A program made the position numbers and the translations under genes. From positions 1 to 5,270 of the forward strand of contig CANHUM010000127.1 of NCBI GenBank assembly GCA_947463845.1: a stretch of 5,270 nt of DNA. Direction: 5' to 3'. A model generated the notes under the pieces. The model had not been told where the DNA came from. It saw nothing but the letters and a program-made list of their open reading frames with translations, and made no database searches. Positions within the stretch are counted from its first letter, which is position 1, and the number at the start of each line of letters is the position of its first letter. The stretch is from Comamonadaceae bacterium. GTDB taxonomy: Bacteria; Pseudomonadota; Gammaproteobacteria; Burkholderiales; Burkholderiaceae_C. Positions 1 to 5,270 of this stretch are shown in pieces.

Positions 1-54
1 TGATGTCATCAGGTCAGGTTTCTTGGAGTTGTGTCCAAACATGGATGGCTTCGA

Positions 55-71
55 TGCAATTGCTGTGCCAA
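55..71 (-). promoter_or_regulatory. Sigma-54 (-24/-12) promoter reading out of the left edge
   Basis: On the minus strand the sequence reads TTGGCAC, five bases, TTGCA. This matches the sigma-54 (RpoN) consensus TGGCAC-N5-TTGCW in full, and the GG and GC elements are exactly 12 bases apart (GG at 69-68, GC at 57-56). The expected transcript start is near 45. The site begins just after the stop codon of the LysM/SLT gene (73-75), so it would start a new transcript directly behind that gene. The target must lie mostly beyond the window. A 14-codon open frame from an ATG at 42-40 reaches the edge, but it would leave almost no leader and has no ribosome site, so I do not call it. In a flagellar cluster with flgA diverging, a flgB-type operon is the obvious candidate, but this is inference. 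Confidence 0.75.
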
Positions 72-72
72 C

Positions 73-1215
73 TCATATTTCCCCTTTGGAAGCTGTGCTG
101 GAGCCGTTTTCAGACGACTTTCCGATACTGGCTGTCGAGCGGACGGCAAAGTCTTGCCGCTGCGTTGCCGGTGCGGCCATGGCCCCCGTCAAATTTCTTT
201 CAGGGCCCAAGGGCAGGTTGAGCAGCCCGATTGGTCTGCGGGCGTCGATGTCCAGGCGGTCGCCCAGCCGGTTCTGGCTGTTTTGGATCAAGCCGCTCAT
301 GATGGAGGTGCGGGTGATGGGGCGGTGCCTTTGGCCGTCAATGTGCAACGCGGCTGCCTGTACGCCTGGGATGGGCAGTGACTGGTTCGGTTCTCGGTAG
401 GCGCGGGCGGCAGGGGTCAGAACGCTCAAGTAGAGATCGTCGAGCTGGACCTTGCGCTGACCACCGGTCACCAGGCCCACGTCCTTGAAATATTTGTCCA
501 CCAGCTCCAGTTGGTCCAAAACGCCCATGTTTCGGATGCTGGCCGCTTGTCCCAACTTGTCGACGCTGGCCGCCCCTCGTCCAGGGCCTTCGCAGAATTG
601 AATGATGCCGTGGCAGCGCCCATTGGTGGCCTTGGGGTTGAGCCCGTCGCTTTCCATCATGGCGATGTGGGCAAAGTCGTCCGGATCAAAATTGAAATCG
701 TCCGCCAGTTTCAGTATTCGCTCATAGACCCGCGGTTGTTCCGCCCGGCTCAGATAGCCCTTGTCCACGGCGCGCTCCAGAGTCTTGTTCAGAACAGCAT
801 GGGTTTGGGCCGACTGTCGGGTCAACAATCTCTCCTGTGTGGACAGCTCCAGGCCCGTTGTGGCCGAAGCAGCGGTAGGGCGCAGGGGTGTCGTAAATTC
901 GACGCTTTGACCGGGAAAGATCAGGTCGGGGTTGCGGATGCCGTTGGATTTGGCGGTCTGCAAGGCCACTCGCATGGCTTCGTGATCGCTCAATGTGCGG
1001 CCCGCCTGAGCGGCTTGTTTTTTGGCCAGCCCAATCAGGGTGTCGCCGGAACGTACCTGAACTTTTTCTTTGGGCGCTTCGAGCTGATCTTGCGCGGTTC
1101 GCAGGAGTTCCCCAAAGCCGCTCGCGCCCTGTGCGTGACGGCTCAGGTGCGGCAGGGCGGCTGTTGGTGAGCCCGTCAGTGGCGATGACGGGACATGGGG
1201 AAGGGGTGTACTCAT
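73..1215 (-). CDS. LysM and lysozyme-like (SLT) domain protein, probable flagellum-associated murein hydrolase
   Basis: This 380-residue protein probably binds and cleaves peptidoglycan. Residues 1-50 are rich in Pro, Ser and Ala and have no signal peptide or membrane segment. Residues about 51-107 form a LysM module (VRSGDTLIGLA at the start, NPDLIFPGQSV at the end). Residues about 160-290 resemble the lysozyme/SLT fold: AMMESDGLNPKA carries the likely catalytic Glu188, followed by GIIQF (203-207, like the GLMQ motif of SLT enzymes), then YF (242-243) and DLYLSVLTPAA (260-270). The last 90 residues are low in recognisable motifs. The ATG at 1215 is the first possible start, because an in-frame TGA lies two codons upstream; no clear Shine-Dalgarno site precedes it. 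It diverges from flgA. Lack of a Sec signal beside flagellar genes suggests export by the flagellar type III system, as for FlgJ, or an analogue of SltF; that is inference. A phage-type tail lysozyme is the alternative for the fold. Domain calls are fairly sure; role is not. Confidence 0.8.
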   Translation of the reverse strand: MSTPLPHVPSSPLTGSPTAALPHLSRHAQGASGFGELLRTAQDQLEAPKEKVQVRSGDTLIGLAKKQAAQAGRTLSDHEAMRVALQTAKSNGIRNPDLIFPGQSVEFTTPLRPTAASATTGLELSTQERLLTRQSAQTHAVLNKTLERAVDKGYLSRAEQPRVYERILKLADDFNFDPDDFAHIAMMESDGLNPKATNGRCHGIIQFCEGPGRGAASVDKLGQAASIRNMGVLDQLELVDKYFKDVGLVTGGQRKVQLDDLYLSVLTPAARAYREPNQSLPIPGVQAAALHIDGQRHRPITRTSIMSGLIQNSQNRLGDRLDIDARRPIGLLNLPLGPERNLTGAMAAPATQRQDFAVRSTASIGKSSENGSSTASKGEI

Positions 1216-1245
1216 GTTTCAGTTCATGGTTGGCGATCGACTCGA

Positions 1246-1262
1246 TTGGCGCGTTTGTTGCT
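1246..1262 (+). promoter_or_regulatory. Sigma-54 (-24/-12) promoter upstream of flgA
   Basis: The plus strand reads TTGGCGC, five bases, TTGCT. It differs from the TGGCAC-N5-TTGCW consensus only by G for A in the -24 block, and GG (1248-1249) and GC (1260-1261) have the required 12-base spacing. The predicted transcript start near 1273 gives a leader of about 40 bases before the flgA ATG at 1314. The site lies in the 98-bp spacer between the divergent LysM/SLT gene and flgA. I found no comparable site on the other strand of that spacer for the divergent gene. An activator of the NtrC/FlrA type would be needed; its binding site is not recognisable here. Confidence 0.65.
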
Positions 1263-1313
1263 TAAACCTCGCATGTGTTCAACGGCTGACGGAATTTCCA
1301 CAGGCGATCCAAA

Positions 1314-2120
1314 ATGCAAAGAGCGTGCCAAAACGATCCTTCACCAGCCCTCGGGTGGCTGGTCCTGCTGCTGACCTGGGTCATGGTCGTGCCCGCCGCA
1401 TGGGCGCAAGAACCCGCTCAGGCGATACGCTCGGGCGCACGCGTCTGGGCCGCGGAGCAGCGCGGCATGCCGCTTGAGGCTGTTCAACTGGGTGAATTGG
1501 ACTCACGCCTGCAAGTGCCCATTTGCAAAGACAGCCGAGGCTGGCAATACGACTTTCCCTTTGCCCATCAGGACACCCTGCGGGCGCGTTGTGCCATTCC
1601 GGTCTCGCAGTTTTATTTGCGGGTGACCATGACGGGTGCCAAGGCTACGGCGACGTCAGCCACATCAGCCACATCAGCCACATCAGCCACATCAGCCACA
1701 TCAGCCAAAATGCCCAATGCACAAAATCCCGGTGAAAGCCGACCCGTGGTGGTCTTGCGGCAGGGCTTGCTGCGGGGCACGCGCTTGACTCAAGAGCATC
1801 TGGAGCTTGCGCAGTGGCCAGCCGCCAACGTGCCTCAGCAAAGCATTGACAACATGGCCAACGCCATCGATGCTGAACTGACGCGCGACATCCTGGCCGG
1901 CAAACCGATCCGCAGCACCGATTTGCGTCCGGCTTTGCTGGTCAAACGGGGACAAACCGTCACTTTGACCATTCGTCAGGTGGGGGGATTTGCGGTGGTC
2001 GCCCAGGTCGAGGCCATGCAGGACGGCCGCAAGGATGACTCGATTCGCTTAAAAAACAGGGACTCAGGTCGAATATTGACAGGGAAAGTGGTGGGTCTCA
2101 ACAGTGTTGAGGGACAATGA
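1314..2120 (+). CDS. flgA: Flagellar basal-body P-ring formation chaperone FlgA
   Basis: FlgA is a periplasmic chaperone that assists assembly of FlgI into the P ring around the flagellar rod. The 268-residue product has a clear Sec signal peptide: a hydrophobic stretch at 13-28 and an AWA/Q cleavage site after residue 31. The N-terminal domain (about 32-105) has two cysteines, C71 and C93, which could form a disulfide. Residues 114-131 are a (Thr-Ser-Ala)6 linker encoded by a 9-bp tandem repeat. The SAF-type domain follows (about 144-205: RPVVVLRQGLLRGTRLT, then ILAGKPIRSTDLRP), and the C-terminal strand region (210-266) ends in the family pattern IRLKNRDSGRILTGKVVG. The ATG is preceded only by a weak AGGCG at 1302-1306. 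A sigma-54-like site lies about 50 bp upstream. It is first in the flgA-flgM-flgN series, with 118 bp before flgM. Confidence 0.95.
   Translation: MQRACQNDPSPALGWLVLLLTWVMVVPAAWAQEPAQAIRSGARVWAAEQRGMPLEAVQLGELDSRLQVPICKDSRGWQYDFPFAHQDTLRARCAIPVSQFYLRVTMTGAKATATSATSATSATSATSATSAKMPNAQNPGESRPVVVLRQGLLRGTRLTQEHLELAQWPAANVPQQSIDNMANAIDAELTRDILAGKPIRSTDLRPALLVKRGQTVTLTIRQVGGFAVVAQVEAMQDGRKDDSIRLKNRDSGRILTGKVVGLNSVEGQ
1653..1706 (+). repeat. In-frame 9-bp minisatellite, six copies, inside flgA
   Basis: The unit ACATCAGCC occurs five times without change at 1662-1706, preceded by one copy with a single difference (ACGTCAGCC, 1653-1661). The unit is nine bases and in register with the flgA codons, so it encodes Thr-Ser-Ala six times (residues 114-131). 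It sits between the N-terminal domain and the SAF domain, where a flexible linker is tolerated. Identical codons in five copies point to recent expansion by slippage rather than to selection on the protein alone. Loss or gain of a unit would keep the frame. Confidence 0.97.
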
Positions 2121-2153
2121 GGGCGCGGTTTGGGAAGCGGATGATGTATTTCC

Positions 2154-2180
2154 TAAAGTTTTCCGGACCGCTGTCGAATC
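2154..2180 (+). promoter_or_regulatory. Sigma-28 (FliA)-like promoter of flgM-flgN
   Basis: TAAAGTTT at 2154-2161 equals the enterobacterial FliA -35 element in all eight positions. After exactly 11 bases comes GTCGAATC (2173-2180), which matches the -10 element GCCGATAA in only four of eight positions, including the CGA core. The site lies in the 118-bp flgA-flgM gap and would start transcription near 2187, about 50 bases ahead of flgM. Transcription of flgM by FliA is the known feedback arrangement in other flagellar systems. The poor -10 half keeps the confidence moderate. Confidence 0.55.
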
Positions 2181-2200
2181 TGATGACAAGGGCTAAAATG

Positions 2201-2219
2201 AAAGCCCGCAGCCGGCTTT
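2201..2219 (+). other. Hairpin in the flgM leader
   Basis: AAAGCC (2201-2206) and GGCTTT (2214-2219) are perfect complements with a 7-base loop. The element lies downstream of the predicted FliA start and eight bases before the flgM ribosome site (GGAG, 2227-2230). Only three T residues end the right arm, so it is a poor intrinsic terminator. It could be a leader structure or a weak terminator for readthrough from flgA. Confidence 0.35.
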
Positions 2220-2238
2220 GCTGGCAGGAGTGAAGACG

Positions 2239-2556
2239 ATGACTGACGCAATTTCAAACTACAGCCGCATCGCCCTGAACGATGCGCGTACCCGCAGTGC
2301 GGCCGGCAGGCCGGAATCGCTGGATGGACGCAGTGAGTCCGGACAGGGTGCTGGCGTTGCTGCTTCCTCCACCATGGCCCCGTTGGACGATCAGCTCCAG
2401 CTGAGCGAAGTGGCTTTGCAAGCCATGAAGACCGATTCTTTTGATCGGGCCAAGGTCGAAGCGATCAAATCCGCGATTCAGCAAGGCGAATATCCTTTGG
2501 ATTCCCGCCGAATTGCCGAAAGTTTTTACGCCATCGAGCAAATGATCAAGGGCTGA
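2239..2556 (+). CDS. flgM: Anti-sigma-28 factor FlgM
   Basis: FlgM binds FliA (sigma-28) in the cytoplasm and blocks late flagellar transcription until it is exported through the completed hook-basal body. I chose the ATG at 2239 because GGAG lies at 2227-2230, eight bases upstream; a TTG at 2218 is in frame but has no such site. This gives 105 residues, normal to slightly long for the family. The N-terminal half (MTDAISNYSR to about residue 50) is polar and low in complexity, as expected for an export-competent disordered segment. The C-terminal half carries the FliA-binding FlgM pattern: LSEVALQAMK, then DSFDRAKVEAIKSAIQQGEYPLD, then RRIAESFYAIEQMIKG, with the typical KV..IK.AI..G.Y..D.. 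spacing. It is preceded by a FliA-like promoter and followed after 31 bp by flgN. Its stop codon lies in the loop of a 9-bp inverted repeat. Confidence 0.93.
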   Translation: MTDAISNYSRIALNDARTRSAAGRPESLDGRSESGQGAGVAASSTMAPLDDQLQLSEVALQAMKTDSFDRAKVEAIKSAIQQGEYPLDSRRIAESFYAIEQMIKG

Positions 2557-2567
2557 GCCCCTTGATC
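2544..2567 (+). other. Perfect inverted repeat enclosing the flgM stop codon
   Basis: GATCAAGGG (2544-2552) and CCCTTGATC (2559-2567) are exact complements separated by six bases, CTGAGC, which contain the flgM TGA (2554-2556). A shorter alternative pairing, GGGC with GCCC, is also possible. No T-run follows, so it does not look like a Rho-independent terminator. It ends 20 bases before the flgN ATG and 11 bases before the flgN ribosome site, so in mRNA it could affect stability or the relative translation of the two genes. Confidence 0.6.
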
Positions 2568-2587
2568 CCTTCGCCTGCAGGGATTTC

Positions 2588-3034
2588 ATGTCCGGAAAAA
2601 CCTCGGGTTTCCAGCCTTCATCTTCACCCCCGACGTTGTCCTTTGTTGAGACATCCCGCGCCGCTGCCACGCGGCTTTTGACCTTGATCGATGCCGAGTT
2701 CGAGGCCCTCAAGAAGCAGGACTTGACGGTGTTTGAGGCGATACAGCCCGAAAAAGTGCAACTTCTGGATCAGCTCGGTGATGTTGCTCAAAGAATCGAG
2801 CAAGGCACTTTGGGGGATGGTGCGCAGGGGGAGTGGGCCGATTTCAAAGAGCTGGTGCGCCGTTGTCGGGATGGTCACCGCCGCAACGAGACCCTGATCA
2901 GCCGTCAACTGATGACCATCCGTTCCGCCTTGCAGGCACTCTCCGGGGCCCACGGTCCGGATTCCGTGGAAATGTACGATCGTCTTGGACAACTCACTCA
3001 GTCTGGCAGGCGTGATCGATACAACGAGGCTTGA
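2588..3034 (+). CDS. flgN: Flagellar export chaperone FlgN
   Basis: FlgN is a cytoplasmic chaperone that holds the hook-filament junction proteins FlgK and FlgL before type III export. The 148-residue product is close to the usual length of about 140. After a polar Ser/Pro-rich start (residues 1-18), it is predicted all-helical, with long heptad-like stretches at about 19-75 (RAAATRLLTLIDAEFEALKK, EKVQLLDQLGDVAQRIE) and 85-118 (FKELVRRCRDGHRRNETLIS, QLMTIRSALQAL). The RRNETLI segment corresponds to the N..NG.LI signature of the FlgN family. The identification rests on this weak signature plus position directly behind flgM, which is the common order in proteobacteria. AGGGA at 2579-2583 precedes the ATG by four bases. 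No separate promoter is visible, so it is probably cotranscribed with flgM. The next gene is convergent, 60 bp away. Confidence 0.88.
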   Translation: MSGKTSGFQPSSSPPTLSFVETSRAAATRLLTLIDAEFEALKKQDLTVFEAIQPEKVQLLDQLGDVAQRIEQGTLGDGAQGEWADFKELVRRCRDGHRRNETLISRQLMTIRSALQALSGAHGPDSVEMYDRLGQLTQSGRRDRYNEA

Positions 3035-3094
3035 ACCGAATTGCCCAGAGTTTCCTGAGGCCTGAAGCCTTCAGTGGAACGCCTGGAGTCGCTT

Positions 3095-4018
3095 TCAAGC
3101 ATCCAGCAGCATCCCGCCCTCCATCTGCATGGCCCCGCTGCGCTCCAGCTCGGCCAGCATCATGTCCAGCCAGGTGCCCCAATCCAGGCCGTGGCCAAAG
3201 CGTTGGTGCAGCTGGTTCAGATAAGGCACGCCGGTAGCCCAGTCGCCGAACTCGGCTTTGGAGATCTGGCCCCATTCGAGCAGTTTGAATTTGAGCAGCA
3301 CTTTGGCGCCATATCGGGCGTGGCGTTCGGGGTTTTTTGCAAAACCTTCGAGCTTGCTGCGGGCCAAGGCCAAGGCCGGGGCCAGTTCGGTGAAAACGGC
3401 GCCATGACCGGGGATGATGGTGGCTGGGTTCAGCCGCTCGATCAGGTCCAGCGTTTGCGCCACTTCGTCAAAGGCGTCCACACCTTCGAGTTCCGGAAAC
3501 ACCACGCCAAAGCCGTTTTGCCACAGGGCATCGGCCGACATCAGCAGTCTGTGCGCTGGCGCAAACAAAATGACCGAGTGCGGGTCGTGTCCGGGGGCGG
3601 CGTGTACTTCCCAGTCCTTGTCGCCCCAGCAGTGGGTGCTGCCCGGTTGCAGCAAACCATTGAAGCGAAAAGCAGGGCAGTTCTGACCTGTGGGCTTGTA
3701 GCTCAAGGCGTCTTCTGACCAATGTTGCACGGCCTGCGCCAGCCCGGGGGGGATCCAGGTCTGCAGGTCGGGGTAATGCGATTGCAGCGCATGGTTGCCG
3801 CCGCAGTGGTCACTGTGCAGGTGGGTGTTGACCAGCCGCTCAAGTGGACGGCCTTGCAAGGCGTGTTGCACCAAGGCCAGAGTCTGGGCCTGGTGCTTCA
3901 CATAACCGCTGTCGACCAAAGTGGAGCCTTGGGCGCCTTGCAGCAGCACGTTGTTGGCCGACAGCCAGCCGCGCTCGAACACGGTCACGCCCGGCGGCAG
4001 CAAACTGGGGTGCGCCAC
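3095..4018 (-). CDS. Metallo-beta-lactamase-fold hydrolase (glyoxalase II-like)
   Basis: This is a probable dinuclear zinc hydrolase of unknown substrate. I set the start at the GTG at 4018-4016, giving 307 residues (MAHPSLLPPG); the open frame continues upstream, but only as an overlap on the fadD 3' end with nothing family-like. No ATG lies near this start, and no Shine-Dalgarno site is evident. The GTG sits 2 bp after the fadD stop, so translational coupling is likely. The metal ligands are complete: HLHSDH (H66, H68, D70, H71), H144 in APGHDPH, D163 in SADALWQ, and H205 in IIPGHG. Residues about 210-307 form a helical C-terminal extension (AEFGDWATGVPYLNQLHQRFGHG), common in MBL-fold proteins related to glyoxalase II. 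Location behind an acyl-CoA ligase suggests a thioester or lipid-related substrate, which is inference. Family membership is near certain. Confidence 0.9.
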   Translation of the reverse strand: MAHPSLLPPGVTVFERGWLSANNVLLQGAQGSTLVDSGYVKHQAQTLALVQHALQGRPLERLVNTHLHSDHCGGNHALQSHYPDLQTWIPPGLAQAVQHWSEDALSYKPTGQNCPAFRFNGLLQPGSTHCWGDKDWEVHAAPGHDPHSVILFAPAHRLLMSADALWQNGFGVVFPELEGVDAFDEVAQTLDLIERLNPATIIPGHGAVFTELAPALALARSKLEGFAKNPERHARYGAKVLLKFKLLEWGQISKAEFGDWATGVPYLNQLHQRFGHGLDWGTWLDMMLAELERSGAMQMEGGMLLDA

Positions 4019-4020
4019 GT

Positions 4021-5270
<1,250 letters not shown>

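Noticed and set aside
1..42. Short minus-strand open frame from an ATG at 42-40 to the left edge (MFGHNSKKPDLMTS).
   Set aside because: It has only 14 codons, no ribosome site and almost no leader relative to the predicted sigma-54 start. The peptide does not resemble the start of FlgB or another flagellar protein I know.
331..348. Another sigma-54-like spacing on the plus strand (TTGGCCG ... GTGCA).
   Set aside because: It has mismatches in both blocks (CG for AC, GTGC for TTGC) and lies antisense inside the LysM/SLT gene with no plus-strand gene behind it.
511..1170. Long plus-strand open frame of about 219 codons opposite the LysM/SLT gene.
   Set aside because: It is the antisense shadow of a gene with recognisable domains, and its translation shows no family motif.
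2194..2199. TAAAAT resembling a sigma-70 -10 box ahead of flgM.
   Set aside because: No acceptable -35 element lies 16-18 bases upstream, and the FliA-like site explains the region better.
3055..3074. Hairpin CTGAGGC / GCCTTCAG in the 60-bp gap between the convergent flgN and MBL-fold genes, a possible bidirectional terminator.
   Set aside because: The 7-bp stem needs a bulged T, and neither strand has a T-run after it. It may still help end transcription, but the sequence does not support a terminator call.

Overview
The window reads as a chromosomal segment of a motile, moderately GC-rich Gram-negative bacterium. It is probably a betaproteobacterium of the order Burkholderiales (Comamonadaceae-like), judged by protein style and by the flgA-flgM-flgN arrangement. 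That placement is an inference; there is no rRNA or other marker to fix it. All six coding regions look intact except the last, which runs off the right edge. I see no mobile element, CRISPR array or RNA gene.

Left half (about 1-3034): flagellar genes. A minus-strand gene (73-1215) encodes a LysM plus lysozyme/SLT-like protein without a signal peptide. Diverging from it across a 98-bp spacer is flgA (1314-2120, P-ring assembly chaperone), followed on the same strand by flgM (2239-2556, anti-sigma-28) and flgN (2588-3034, export chaperone for hook-associated proteins). Three promoter-like sites fit this layout. One is a full-consensus sigma-54 (-24/-12) site on the minus strand at the left edge, ending next to the stop codon of the SLT gene and pointing out of the window. 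The second is a one-mismatch sigma-54 site upstream of flgA. The third is a sigma-28 (FliA)-like site upstream of flgM. Together they suggest a hierarchy in which sigma-54 drives basal-body genes and FliA adds late transcription of flgM-flgN.

Right half (3095-5270, minus strand): a two-gene unit unrelated to flagella, facing flgN tail to tail. A long-chain acyl-CoA ligase (fadD, 5' end outside the window) is followed after 2 bp by a metallo-beta-lactamase-fold hydrolase whose best start is a GTG at 4018. The pair probably acts in fatty-acid activation; the hydrolase substrate is unknown.

I did not find a clearly new multi-gene system. The points most worth a second look are the sigma-54 pair, the signal-peptide-less LysM/SLT protein in a flagellar context, a 6 x 9-bp in-frame minisatellite in flgA, and a 9-bp perfect stem that holds the flgM stop codon in its loop.
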